A DNA stretch of 64,000 bases from Rugalucina vietnamica (taxonomy: Eukaryota; Mollusca; Bivalvia; Lucinida; Lucinidae). Position 1 is the first letter of the stretch. Every line of letters starts with the position of its first letter. The position numbers were made by a program, and so were the translations under genes. The notes below the pieces were generated by a model. The model saw only the letters and a list, made by a program, of their open reading frames with translations, had not been told where the DNA came from and ran no database searches. The stretch is taken from contig OZ024872.1 in NCBI GenBank assembly GCA_964017185.1, positions 39,252,188 through 39,316,187 on the forward strand. Reading direction: 5' to 3'. Positions 1-10,619 of this stretch are shown one piece after another.

Positions 1-649
1 GTTATTGTTAGTTGTAAAAGTGCAAGAACAATGAATGAGAAACCAATTTCACACATTTTTGCGTATATCATAAACGACCAACTGTATCCCTTAAATACAG
101 CTGGGCATTTGTACAATGGTCCCCTAACTTACTGTGGGGATTTTAGAAAGTTAGGTCCGTAGGTTTCAAACCCTGCATTACAATCCTACACACGCTATAT
201 ATACTTATCTGAAACTCAAAACGAAATGGTGCTACGGTTTACATATAACAGAAGAGATCATTTTTATTTGCTCGCCCAGTCTGTTATCTGTTTTGATAAA
301 AGATAATTCCTGTTGTTGATTAGAAAATTTGAGAAAGAAATGCTGAATATTACAAAATAAAATATGTTTCAAAACGTTTAAAACGTACAAGGGAAGATAC
401 TCCATTCTGATCTATTTTTGACAATAGCGAAGACAGATCGTTGACAAGATTCCTCGTTTTGCACGTGCAGTGTTCGGTTAACAGTTACGTCGCGAGAAAA
501 GAAATTTTAATGGACAAAATTTTTCGGTCATTCTTTTATGTAATATTTCGTAAAAGCTCCGAACAGATCTAAAGTAACCAGTGTTTGATTTGTCGTTGTG
601 TAGGTCGGGCGGAAACTAAAATTTCACCCAGTCGGGTCATAAGGTAAGT
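1..649 (-). repeat. Dispersed repeat Q, uninterrupted copy
   Basis: Read as its reverse complement, this stretch matches 53992-54168 followed directly by about 56019-56440. The landmarks are the segment around 400-437 (against 54146-54168) and the segment 60-300 (against 56200-56430). The match is imperfect but continuous. This copy lacks the roughly 1.85 kb that separates the two halves in the second copy, where a Penelope-like element sits, so it preserves the empty insertion site near 410-425. No coding capacity was recognised. The left edge is cut by the window. Confidence 0.75.
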
Positions 650-800
650 TAATTACCCGCTTCGCGACAGGTGGGCATGATATTTTCCTGACCTGTCCAG
701 CCAAAAGCATGCACCTCGAGCCCTTCGGGCTCTCGGTGCATGCTTTTGCCTGGACAGGTCAGGAAAATACCATACCCACCTGTCGCTCAGCGGGTAATTA
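650..800. repeat. 151-bp foldback hairpin element, copy 1
   Basis: The sequence from TAATTACCCGCTTCGCGACA to its near-perfect complement at 781-800 folds into one long stem. The loop is a G+C-rich palindrome around GAGCCCTTCGGGCTC (718-732). A second copy of exactly the same length is at 53841-53991, next to the other copy of repeat Q and in the same relation to it. Either the hairpin belongs to repeat Q or it entered before Q was copied. The family is not recognised. Confidence 0.8.
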
Positions 801-865
801 CTACATACCATATTCTTAATAAAACATTAAATAAGGTAGTAATATTTAATAAATTAAAACGTTGT

Positions 866-1310
866 GTTAGATGTTAGATTGTAGGGGTAAGGCTAGGGAA
901 TTGTGAAGATGCTCTGTTTATTCTCTTTAACAAAACCTTGAAATGCTAGATGATTTTTCCTATATGGCGTAATGTCAGCAGATGCATAGTACTTCTATAA
1001 AGCTTTTGACTCATTCTTGTTTGCATGACGTGCAACTTGCTTTTGATGTGAATTAGATGTGCCTTTGTTGCAGCTTCTCTCTTACAAGATAAGTATCTGT
1101 TGTTTAATGGCATTACCGCAAAGATAAAGTCACACACTTCTCTTGTCGTTAATGAGCTGTATTAAGGCTTCATTTGTAAGAAATAATTACGCAATGAGTA
1201 AGCGGGTCATATCATAACATGCAAGTGTCAGTGTGTTATCGTGCTACTAGTGAAATTAATGAACACGATACCACACTGATACTTGCATGTTATGATATGC
1301 ACCGAATCCA
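866..1310 (+). repeat. Dispersed repeat R1, copy a
   Basis: This is one of five copies of a non-coding repeat in the window (others at about 8702-9190, 17600-17890, 25140-25990 and 36300-36770). Shared landmarks are GGATTGTAGGGGTAAGGCTA-like sequence at the start, the run around 1095-1125 (AAGTATCTGTTGTTTAATGG) and the run GTATTAAGGCTTC at 1160-1172. Copies a and b are the closest pair. A palindrome replaces the usual end of the repeat in this copy. Confidence 0.65.
1208..1299. repeat. Palindrome at end of R1 copy a
   Basis: CATATCATAACATGCAAGT at 1208-1226 pairs with the complementary run ending at 1299, and the stem continues inward to a loop of about 20 bases near 1244-1265. The left arm is the ordinary R1 sequence. 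The right arm is an inverted copy of it, so this looks like local inverted duplication within the repeat rather than a separate insertion. Confidence 0.7.
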
Positions 1311-2253
1311 AGATAGTAGTTATTTTGCTTTAACACGCCTCAAGGTACAGAAATGCATTTTTCGTGTCTAGCGCGCGGGCTCGAAATTTTACAAAACAAT
1401 GCACACAATTAAAATCTTTGATCGTCGTCTGATGAGCGCATGAAAGTTTCAATGCTGTAACCTACGGCTTAACGCCAGAAATCGCCATTGACTTTGAGTA
1501 CCCCAAAATTGCTTGTTTTAAGCGTACAACGTCACTTGGTCACGTGGTCGACGTCACTGCAAATGCCAACGATATGCTTTATTTTGTATTGGCAACCTAG
1601 CTGTATCGCATAAGGTGTATTGCAGTGATGGGAAATTTGTTTTTCACTGTGTTCCGCTGATTAATAATAGGGTGGTTTGCACAGTTTAGCAAGAAGTTCG
1701 CCCAAATCCCTGATTTCCTTCAGTTTTTAAACTGACCTCTTTGTCAGTTTTTACGCAATTGTAGGCGAACAAAAAATGTTTGACCATTGATATTCACAGG
1801 TCGTCTATGCAAATGGTTGGGCTACGTATAATATTATGCGGAATTTTGTATGAATCGACTGAAGCCACAAAAAGTTATTCAAATTTTAATGACGAGTTGC
1901 GTTGGCTGTGGAACTTAGTATAGTTATTTCATCTTTAGTCTGAAATTTCTTAATTGTCTTACTACTTATCTTCATACTGATTAAACTAAGCATTAAGTGA
2001 CTTTGTCTCTCTAAATTTATAGACGTTTTGTATTTAAACATGTAAACGATTGTAAGTGATTGTAGTGTGTGCTATGGAAACCTGAGGGATGTTTTGTAAT
2101 TGATGGGAAGTTGGGGATTAAACAAACAACAAACAATTAGAAACGGCAGCGATACAGTTCACCTGAACAAAATTAATCAACTTTATGCAAAAACTAAAAC
2201 AATCCGATCCAAACATTTAAAAAGAAAGTTATTATGTTGTTCAATATATAAGG
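1311..2253. other. Unassigned A+T-rich stretch
   Basis: There is no ORF above 60 codons, no terminal repeats and no tandem structure here that I can see. A CTGATGAG...GAAA string near 1430-1450 was examined as a possible hammerhead ribozyme core and not accepted. Confidence 0.5.
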
Positions 2254-2622
2254 CCGAAAAAAATAGCTGTGTTTCCTCTAACCCGACCGACCCTGATTTT
2301 TTGTGCCGACCTTGCAGTTTTTATTGCCATTTTGAAAGAAAATGAAAAGATTTTATCCCTACCGACCCTTGAAACTTTCAGGTAAATGGACATATGACTT
2401 AAAATGTGTCAAGACTGCAACAATAATATATAAAATCAATTTATTTAACCTTCTTTATGTTTTAAACTTCAATATCTGTCATTATCTAGTATTTGAGATG
2501 AATGTGCATATTATCAATTTTTACCCGTTTTCAACAAATAAAAATTAGAGAAGAAATATAAAGATTTGCCTACCTACCGACACTGATTAATTTCGGCATG
2601 TTAGCAGAAACACAGCTATTTT
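2254..2622. mobile_element. TIR element (MITE), about 370 bp
   Basis: The left end AAAATAGCTGTGTTTCCTC (from about 2259) and the right end GAAACACAGCTATTTTTT (to 2622) are inverted repeats, and complementarity extends about 45 bp inward with mismatches. CTACCGACC-like words recur inside near both ends and in the middle (2285, 2360, 2570). There is no transposase. The two short ORFs inside (81 and 68 codons) resemble nothing known and straddle the repeat structure, so I treat them as chance. Confidence 0.65.
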
Positions 2623-3640
2623 TTACGCTAAGACTACAATGCTACGTTTACTTCCATTGATATCTTTGGTAGATTCAAGGCACGAAGTGTTAGTATTCAC
2701 AAATGAACAAGACAGTAATCCCCTATGGAATTGCTTAGGTTGAAACAGTATTTCGTTTTGGAATAATCAGTTGTAAAATCTCCCCAATTTCCATCTTATT
2801 TGTGTTTTATTTGCATACGCTTGTTTGGTTGGCATTAAGACGGTGCCAACCACCTTGTGATACAATAGATGGTTTGGTCGTTACGTTAGCTTCATACACT
2901 AACCAATATATGATAAATGGACTTGCCTTTGAATTTTTATTCCAATTTCGATGAAATTCCTCTAAGCAAAAAATAGCTCAAGATGGGACACCGCTCCGCC
3001 CTTAGGTCTAACATTCTAAAATGCACATTGAATGGAAATCATTATGTAACTTTGTGAATAGTGCTCATAAAGACACCAAATTTTCAGCCTTAGTACAAAA
3101 ATGGTTATTCTTTCATAAGTTACAAATAAAGTTACAACCATTAACCATGTTCCTTGTAGAATCTTTGAAACTCTAATATCAGCGAGTTTTGTTAAAATAA
3201 GTAAAATCTTTGAAACTCCAATATCAGCGAGTTTTTGTTAAACATCTTAGACTCCATATATTATGTAATCAACTTAGGCATCCAGCATCATAAGATCTGG
3301 AAGTTTTACATGCAGAGTAAATATTAACCCTCATGCTTAACAAATTATATAAACAATTTCCTTGAGTTGTCCATTTCTTGCCAGTGAAGATTGTTCAAAA
3401 ACAAGAAGTGTTGTAAATTTATTTCTGAATATTGCAGGGGTATATAAATAATTGAATGCAGCAGTATCATTGTCGCTGTCATCTGAGCTTTTTCAAGTGT
3501 ACGGAATAGGAAAAGTAAAACTATACGCCCGGCAACAGCAATGCTGATCGCATTGTTTGACACAAACAAGGAATTTCTAAAGGGATTACCGAAAAGAATA
3601 AATTGGTTCCATAGACAGACTGAGCTAGCAGAATTTAATC
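2623..3640. other. Unassigned stretch with a short direct duplication
   Basis: No gene was recognised. A segment of about 38 bp (CTTTGAAACTCTAATATCAG and following) at about 3160-3197 is repeated directly at about 3208-3244. The short ORFs on both strands around 3345-3750 overlap each other and lack recognisable motifs. Confidence 0.45.
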
Positions 3641-3750
3641 AATTTGGTGTTATAAGATGTTTCAAAAGAAGTAATTTAGACTTGCAGAAGGGTAAATTCG
3701 ATTACATCATGATTTATTCGGACAATGAATGCGATTTAAATGTCTGAAAT
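3641..3750 (+). repeat. Dispersed module J, copy 1
   Basis: This module of about 105 bp contains AGATGTTTCAAAAGAAGTAA and CAGAAGGGTAAATTCGATTA, and it recurs in the same orientation at 5494-5600 with scattered differences. It is non-coding as far as I can tell. Confidence 0.6.
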
Positions 3751-4204
3751 TACAATTTTCTGTGCTGGAAACAAAATAGCTGGAATGTCTAATAAGAGTC
3801 AAAGCCTAATACGTATTTGTGTCGTATTGATAGGTGCCGAGACTGACAACCCTTCCATGATTTTTGTCACTTAGGCGTAGTCCTTGCTACTTAGGAAATA
3901 TTCTTGGCCCTTTATCAATGACATTACATTGCTTATACATACAACTGCTTCAGTGCTGCAGTGGTTCATATTTATCCAAGTTATTCCAATAATGAGTTTT
4001 TGTTGTATGACTTTGTGGCCACTCGAATATCTTTTGGCTGTTCACTTAGCCCTCTGCATTTTATTTGTTGAGTCCAAGCTAGCACTGTGACCACCTTACC
4101 TTCAATAGCTGCTCACCCTGCTTTCCGTTATACATGTTATACGTTGGTACCTATATTTTATATCTCTAAACATGATTTCCTTATTGCTTGTTTATATGTG
4201 TGTA
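3751..4204. other. Unassigned stretch
   Basis: No terminal repeats or motifs are visible. Two ORFs of 66-68 codons overlap here. Their hydrophobic translations match no family I know, and the second runs into the retroelement tail that follows. Confidence 0.4.
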
Positions 4205-4573
4205 TATCAGAGCCACTGCTGAAGATAAGGGCGAGGTTATGGCCATGTAAAACCGGTTTAAGCCCGCCAGTAACTTTGTGTTACTGATCGTTCCAAGTCG
4301 ATACTTCTGTGGTGGTTCTTTTTGTTTTATGTTTTGGTGTATAAAAATTTTTTGTGCTGTTGGCGCCTTATGTATGTTTTCATATTTTTAGTTAAGTTAA
4401 GGTAACTGAGTGGCCACCTATTGGGAAAATAGCTGCTCATTCGGCTTACGATATGTTTCATGGTATAAGTACCTGATTGTTAGTTTGGTTTTTTCCCACC
4501 TCGGTTTTTGGAGTGGGAATCTTTTTTCTGATTGCGCCTTTTCCTGATCTTTGCCTACTTGTACCTTTTTACT
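4205..4573 (+). mobile_element. PLE 3' tail fragment
   Basis: This is the 3'-terminal untranslated part of the Penelope-like element seen in longer form at 55384-56018. It is truncated at its 5' side and begins near the CACTGC...GAGGTTATGG segment. It keeps the conserved hairpin CAGTAACTTTGTGTTACTG (4268-4286), the GGCGCCTTATGTATGTTT segment and the end TGCCTACTTGTACCTTTTT. The fixed right end and variable left end are what 5'-truncated retrotransposition produces. Confidence 0.8.
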
Positions 4574-4600
4574 TGTCTATGTTTATATTACAGACATAAT

Positions 4601-4699
4601 GAACAACAAACGCATTGACCCACATGATGAACAACAAACGCATTGACACATATGATGAACAACAAACGCATTGACCCATATGATGAACAACAAAAGAAT
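4601..4699 (+). repeat. 28-bp minisatellite
   Basis: GAACAACAAACGCATTGACC starts at 4601, 4629, 4657 and 4685, an exact 28-bp period of about 3.5 units. The last unit diverges. It begins about 30 bp after the PLE tail ends. Confidence 0.9.
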
Positions 4700-5056
4700 T
4701 GTCAGACAACTAGCTTATCTACAGAATCAACTCTCCCGCTTTCGCAATTATTGAGACGACTCTTAAAAATTCAGCATTTTGCTCGATTTACTGTTTTGTT
4801 GGTAAGTATTGGTTTATTGGTGTTGAGGAAATCTGAAATGTCCAATGCATAAATGACCAAGAATAATTTCTTCAGAGATTGTTTACTCAGCTAAACTAAT
4901 AATGTTTTGAGAATAAATCATAACCGGTCGTCTTTTTGTCTATACGTAAGATAGAAAGTCGATATGTATTCATGAATACAGGGGCGGTAATTCTTTAAAA
5001 AGAACAATTGAACTGCAAGTAATATTTATAGCAAAAACAATTGACTAAATAACAAA
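4700..5056. other. Unassigned stretch
   Basis: No ORF, repeat or motif that I can support. Confidence 0.4.
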
Positions 5057-5274
5057 CGAGCCGCCGCATTGAAAACCCAACAATCTGCATAGGCAAAAAT
5101 AACTGCGAAGCTGATCAGCGCTTTTATTTTCGCTACTCGAATAGTACAATTCCTCTGCTCCCTAAATCCAAAATTTCCAGCCTCTAACCATCTTCTGTAA
5201 GTGTACAGGCCTGTTTGTGCCGAATCTGGTCGGAACCCAAATTATTGGTTTTCTCTGGCACGGGCCCAAATATA
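5057..5274 (+). mobile_element. TGAGCC-type MITE, decayed copy
   Basis: The left end is a worn CGAGCCGCCGCATTGAAAAC. The middle keeps CTGCGAAGCTGATCAGCGC and GTACAGGCCTGTTTGTG, and the right end is GGTTTTCTCTGGCACGGGCC. Better copies are at 37115-37350, 47586-47810 and 60039-60274. One arm of the central hairpin is missing here. Confidence 0.7.
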
Positions 5275-5493
5275 AATATTACCAACAACATCAGTTCCTT
5301 CTTATGTGAGTACTAAGCCTTTTGTTAAAAAAGAAAGAATAAAAAGAGAAACGAAACGATTTTACTGTCCACCGCATCGCCTTTGGATTATACCACGAGC
5401 TAGAAAAAAATCCGTCTCTCTTTTGTCTGAGAAACTAAAGAAACAGGATATTTATCGGTCGTATGCATCAACCTAACTGGCTAAATCTAATCA

Positions 5494-5600
5494 ATTAGAA
5501 GCGTGAAAGATGTTTCAAAAGAAGTAACACAGACTTGCAGAAGGGTAAATTCGATTACATAATGCTTTATATGGACAATGAATACGTTTTAGATGTCTGA
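5494..5600 (+). repeat. Dispersed module J, copy 2
   Basis: Direct copy of 3641-3750, sharing AGATGTTTCAAAAGAAGTAA and GGGTAAATTCGATTACAT and ending at GATGTCTGA. Confidence 0.6.
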
Positions 5601-5899
5601 TCTAAAATTTTCTGACATACAGGACAACAAGACACAATACAACCGGCTAAATTCGGAAACTAAATGTGAAACTGGGGCAAAAGAAGAACGAAGACGAGTG
5701 TAAATTATCAAATGCCTATTTAAACAAAAAAAATTATATTATAGTAAAATACGTTAGTGAAATTGCCATGAAGTTTTGTTTGAAAAGGAGCTTGTCGGAA
5801 ATGACATTCCCAGTTTGCCAGTTTGCCCATGTAAAATTTATGTAACTGCATGTATGTACTTTTATGAAAGTCGCACGTTTTGTGCACTTAACAAAATAA
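5601..5899. other. Unassigned stretch
   Basis: No gene or terminal repeats. A 79-codon minus-strand ORF (5734-5973) runs into the tandem repeat and has no recognisable domain. Confidence 0.4.
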
Positions 5900-6345
5900 A
5901 CTCTGTTTGAATATTTTTCATATACTCGCCATGTGGTCTTAGTTTTGAGGGATGGGGGGCTAGTGTTTGACAACAGAATTGACTCACAAAATAAAGATTT
6001 TCACCCGTATCCATCTAAATAGATGCCTATGTAACATGTGGGACATACTAGATGTAGATGGTTCCGTTCATAAAAAAAAAAATAAAAAAAAAAACAACAT
6101 TGCTTTGGTCAATAACTATATTTTACATATACTTGCCATGGCTTTAGGTTTTAGGGGCTGGGGTTAATTTTTTGACAACAAATTGACTCATAAAATCAAG
6201 ATTTCCATCCGTATCCTTCTAAATTCATGCCAATGTAACATTCGGGACATAATAAGAGGCTGCAGATGGTCCCGTTTTCATAAAATAAATATCAAACATA
6301 TTAAATTGCTTTGGCCAATAACTATATTGCCCATATGTTTTGAAC
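5900..6345 (+). repeat. 205-bp tandem duplication
   Basis: The block starting TTGACAACAGAATTGACTCA near 5967 repeats near 6172 with the same order of landmarks: CCGTATCC, GGGACATA, a short A-rich run, TTGCTTTGG, then AATAACTATAT. The sequence just before 5967 resembles the end of a unit, so there are two full units and part of a third. The short plus-strand ORFs here are by-products of the repeat. Confidence 0.7.
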
Positions 6346-6961
6346 ATATCCGGTATTACCTGCCCTATCCACTAAGGTATATCCGCAAAGGATCTTGGAA
6401 GAGTTCATAGTTTCCCCGCCCAAAATTTGAGTGTTTCTGACGGCTTCTGTGCTATTTGTATTGAATATCTGTTGCATTCTCCGTAAAATAAAACATTTGA
6501 CAAATACGACAACCTCATGGAAACCTCTTGATATTACATACCTGCAGCATAAGCCTGTGTCAAAGAAGGAAGGGGTCAGATGTTTTCAAAACATTTTTGT
6601 GTCAGAAAACATAGCTTTGCCAATGTTTTCCAAAAAAAAAATACAACAACATGCTTTTTGTAACCTATTTTTTGGTAGAAGCGATTTATGCACGAATAAC
6701 AGGTACATCATCTTTATCAGATTTATAACTATAAATAACACTGTCAATTGTACCTGTACCTTAAATATACTGTGCAAAATACATTTAGCAACTTTTATTT
6801 TGAACAATGACTCCATATGTTTTAGACATTAGGGAAGTTCTTCTTACGGATACAAGTCTTTTCATTCAGGTAGAACATACATATACAGTACATTTCCATA
6901 GCCTTGGTACATTACTAAAAATGGAGCTAAGCCAATTTTTCGATTTTTGAAAGCCTTCTCC
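6346..6961. other. Unassigned stretch with a 133-codon ORF
   Basis: The plus-strand ORF 6431-6832 (133 codons) is the longest reading frame here. Its translation is rich in isoleucine, asparagine and cysteine, has no recognisable domain, and overlaps a 76-codon antisense ORF. I do not regard it as a gene. Confidence 0.4.
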
Positions 6962-7182
6962 CATTACGAAAACTTGCCCGTGCAATAAACAGATATTTTT
7001 GAGCTTTAAAAATTGAAAATTTTCAGCTGAAAAATGTTGATGTTTGTCTTATTTTTGCTCAAAACTAAATTGTGGGTTTTAGAGCAAAAATAAGAAAATT
7101 AGGCATACCCCTGCGTACCCCAGTTTTACTATATAAAAGTGGGGTACAAGGGGGTATACACTACACGGACATGTTATCCTGA
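6962..7182 (+). mobile_element. MITE family A, copy 1
   Basis: The ends CATTACGAAAACTTGCCCGT and ACGGACATGTTATCCTGA form terminal inverted repeats of about 24 bp. Inside are the shared palindromic TTATTTTTGCTC...GAGCAAAAATAAG and the segment CAGTTTTACTATATAAAAGT. Flanks GCCTTCTC and GCCTTGCT suggest a worn target duplication of about 8 bp, as hAT-type elements make. The G+C-rich central hairpin of other copies is missing. There is no transposase. Confidence 0.75.
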
Positions 7183-7569
7183 TGCCTTGCTTGAACATGA
7201 CATTTTGATGTTATATATAATTTACAAACATACGTACATGTACAGCTGTGTTTACAATATTTTGATTGGGAATGGGGGGCGGGCATGGACTTATAAAAAT
7301 TATTTGATATATCGTGACATTGGATACCATGTGATCATAAAACTGTTTCATACAATAAGGTTCTCGTGCTAAAAGAGAAACTTAATAACCCCACAGGATC
7401 ATCGTCTGTAGATTTATTTCAAATTAAATTGAAATGTAAATCTGCTTGATTAAAAGTTTAAATCGATATCAAAGCAAAATTGTTTCTGGAAATACAGTAT
7501 AGTTAACTTTTTTTCTGCACAACTCCTTATGTTAACTCATTAACATTACCGAAAGTGGCTTGACACAAA
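7183..7569. other. Unassigned stretch
   Basis: Nothing supported. It may be a worn left part of the repeat that follows. Confidence 0.35.
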
Positions 7570-8390
7570 CAGTACTCCAAACGACAGCCTAGCTGAGGGT
7601 GGAAAAATGAAGATACTATAGAGAGCAGGCCAAACAGTGGTTAACACACCTATATTTTGATTAGTGGCATGATGCAGATAGACAATCAGAGACGTGTCTC
7701 TTACAAAATGGCAATGAATAGAACAAACTGTTACTTAGCAACAACAACAAAATAGTTTCCGTTGTATGTCTGTGCAGAGGGTTACATCAGTTTAGTGACA
7801 CCGCACGGTGGTACATGATTCACGCTATGACCTCCACGGAGTTTTGGCATTTAGATAAATATATGGAGAGCAGGCCAAATCCAGTGGTTAGCTCACCTAT
7901 ATTGTAATAAAAAAGACTATCGGAGCCGTCTCTCTTCCAACACAATTCTTAGCAGACACCGCACTATCAGAAAGAAGAAAGAATGAATCGGCAACAGTTT
8001 ATGGTATACGACGTATGTCATATTTTTCCGCGCTATGGCAACTGAACGACTCCAATCTGTCTGAAAGCATAGAGAAATAAATCAACCCACACTTTCTAAG
8101 ACAGACACTGCATCTGATAAATCGTAAAACTAAAGTAAGTGATTATTTAGGGAGCAACCATTTGATTTTTACGGCTGGTGGGGGTGGAGGGCGGAGATGT
8201 GTTTTGTGTCGTAATATTTTTCATCTGCAACGCGACACTGTCGTTTTATTTGTGAAATACAAAAACGTTATGAAGAATTAACCATGTCATGAATATTTGT
8301 CTTACACGACTTTGGTCATAAGTCACAAAAAGATAAAAATGAAACGAATGGTTGCTGCCATATTCTGAATATAACATAAGGTTATAGCGG
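7570..8390 (+). repeat. Dispersed repeat X (left part of a long R1-linked repeat)
   Basis: Segments match 21190-21310 and 24539-24960 in the same order. For example, 8050-8130 (GAAAGCATAGAGAAATAAAT, CAGACACTGCATCTGAT) matches 24707-24785. In the other copy a 3.2 kb element lies between the two halves. Here the site is uninterrupted near 7731-7740, within TTACTTAGCA. Two internal segments starting GAGAGCAGGCCAAA (7621 and 7864) are also related to each other. Confidence 0.65.
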
Positions 8391-8483
8391 ATCTTACACG
8401 AGTGGTCATTTCATATGAAATTTATTAAACGAGCCTTTGGCGAGTTTAATAAATTTCATATGAAATGACCACGAGTGTAAGAT
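8391..8483. repeat. Foldback hairpin, 93 bp
   Basis: ATCTTACACGAGTGGTCATT at 8391 pairs with the complementary run ending at 8483, including a perfect central stretch around ATGAAATTTATTAAAC. The loop is about 14 bases near 8433-8446. There is no coding content. Confidence 0.85.
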
Positions 8484-8690
8484 TCGTTTTATCATATGAC
8501 TTTTAAAATAGGATTTTATCGCCTTCGAAGTGGACATATTTTCAATCAAAATTTACATTGTTGTTACGGACGTCGTCAATGACGTTACGTATTCCCGCAA
8601 AAGTGTTATTACACGTGTGGTCATACGATTTTTATGACATGACGTTATCCACTGAAAAACAGCGACGTCATATGATAAATAAAATTAAAC
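8484..8690. repeat. Short inverted repeat unit beside the hairpin
   Basis: TTTTATCATATGAC at about 8488 is inverted as GTCATATGATAAATAAAA at about 8667-8684, enclosing about 170 bp with repeated CGTCAATGACGT-type words. It could be a small TIR element or an extension of the adjoining hairpin. No target duplication is visible. Confidence 0.4.
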
Positions 8691-8701
8691 AGATATTCAA
8701 A

Positions 8702-9190
8702 CGTTTTGTTGGATTGTAGGGGTAAGGCTAGGAAGTTGTGAAGATGCTCTGTTCGCCTGATATTTTATTCCTTTTTAACAAAATATGTTCGATGATTTTT
8801 TCTATATAGATTAATGCCAGCCAATGCAGTTTAATACTTCTATAACAGGTTTTGACCCATTCTTGTTTGCATGGTGTGCAACTTGCTATTGATGTGAAAT
8901 AAATGTGTATTGGGTGCAATTTCTATCTTACAATTAAGTATCTGTTGTTTAATGGCATCACCACAAAGATAGTCACACAAGCCATTAATGAGCTGTATTA
9001 AGGCTTCGTTTGTAAGACATAATTACGCAGTGAGTAAGCGAAGATCTCGTCGAAATTGGTATCATGTTCATTAAATTCACCACTAGCACGATAACACACT
9101 GACATTTGCTTGTCATGATATAACCTGGATCCGAGATAGCAGTTAATTGTTTTGTTTGAATTGATGCTTAATGCCCCAGTCAACAGCTAT
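8702..9190 (+). repeat. Dispersed repeat R1, copy b
   Basis: The closest relative is 866-1310: both begin GGATTGTAGGGGTAAGGCTA and keep GTTGTTTAATGGCAT and GTATTAAGGCTTC. It continues to CGAAATTGGTATCATGTTC, which copy a has lost to its palindrome. Two minus-strand ORFs of 61-63 codons lie across it and are not conserved as proteins. Confidence 0.7.
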
Positions 9191-9373
9191 GGTCATGTCG
9201 GGACAATGACTTTTACTCAATATTAGAAAGTAACGACATACACCCAAAAAGTGTGTAACAAATACCTCCATGTAAACAACTAAGGATTTATAATGTATGG
9301 ATGGTTTGATTTGACAATCACCAAACCATATGGCAAATGGTAAGCTTCACAACCATAAAATGTACATTTAATA

Positions 9374-10355
9374 TACGAGGGGTGATCGGAAAGTACGTAT
9401 AAAACTGCTGTAAAATAAGTTTGCGTCAACCGATTGATATCAAATTTTGTACGAATAAACATTGATCCTTTTATAATTAAACGCAAATGTTATTTTAAAA
9501 TAATGACATCAGACGTTCGTGCACGAGACAACGTAATGACGTCACTTCACGTGACCCGGCGCACCTGTACCCCTGGGTTGATTTTGTTAGTGTATTTGGG
9601 GGATGGGGGGGGGGGGTTGGAAAAGTTGGTCGACATTTTTTAATGGAAAATAATTTTCTAACATTAATTGACCATTTTTCGAAAAAAACATATGCCATTC
9701 TGATGCTTTATCTACTAATACGGTGAAATTGAATTCAACAGGTTAGCGTAAAATATGCAATAACGTCGATTTCATTTTGTAAACTTAATTTCAATATCTT
9801 AGTTTCTGGCCGATGTTTAACGAAATGATAAAAAAGACTGGAATAAACTATAACTAGTAGAGACAATGTCATAAATAGATATGTTTCGAGCTTGCAGTAA
9901 ATATGTACTTTTAAAAAATGACTTCCCGAAAATGCAACATTTTCTAAAATCTTAACAGTTTTGTCTATTTGACGCAGTCGGTATTTGTAAGACTCTACAG
10001 ACAAGTCCATTTGACAAACAACCTCGTAATTTTACAAACATAAGTTGTGTACGTTGCAGTTAATAAGTATTAAATAAAATGTGGGCATACGCAATCAGAA
10101 CGGGTGTTACAATTCTTTGAACTAAGAAGTATTTTGAAATAAGAATAAACGTTCGACGTTACGTTGCGCCGCATAACGTTAGGTGCTGTTTCCATAACGA
10201 CAGCTGCAGCGCACGTGTGCGTATTATGCATGCGTTATTGCAATGGAATAACTGCATATATATTGCTGCATTATTTGATAAAATTTTCATTTCGAAATAA
10301 CAAAAGATAAAGAAATGACGACATTTTTATACGAACTTTCCGATCACCCCTCGTA
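9374..10355. mobile_element. Mariner-type non-autonomous element
   Basis: The left end TACGAGGGGTGATCGGAAAG and the right end CTTTCCGATCACCCCTCGTA are near-perfect inverted repeats flanked by TA on both sides (9372-9373 and 10356-10357). TA target duplication and an ACGAGGGG terminus are typical of mariner elements in the Tc1/mariner superfamily. The 982-bp interior has only short ORFs (at most 91 codons) and no DD37D/DD34D-like transposase, so it would depend on an enzyme encoded elsewhere. A G-run lies at 9606-9616. Confidence 0.85.
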
Positions 10356-10619
10356 TATGTAAATGTAGTCAATGTAGTTCTATATAGTAACTGGATGTTA
10401 ACATATTTAAAGGCAAAATATCAGTTGACAGGGCCTGGTATGGAATTGAAAACATAATTTGAAATTAAACATTCCATTACCACACACCGAAAAGCACACA
10501 TACATGCATTGGCAAAATAAAATAAGAGCTGTCGCAGGACAGCGTGCTCGACTGCTTCTGACCTTTGTCAAACATAAGGCCAAACCCGACCAGTAACCCA
10601 TACATCTTTTTGCCTTGAT

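Noticed and set aside
1424..1450. Possible hammerhead ribozyme core (CTGATGAG...GAAA)
   Set aside because: PLEs can carry hammerheads, but the bases between the two core parts cannot form a stem II, and no matching stem I or III is visible.
6431..6832. 133-codon ORF as a host gene
   Set aside because: No recognisable domain, skewed composition, overlapped by an antisense ORF, and no splice or promoter context.
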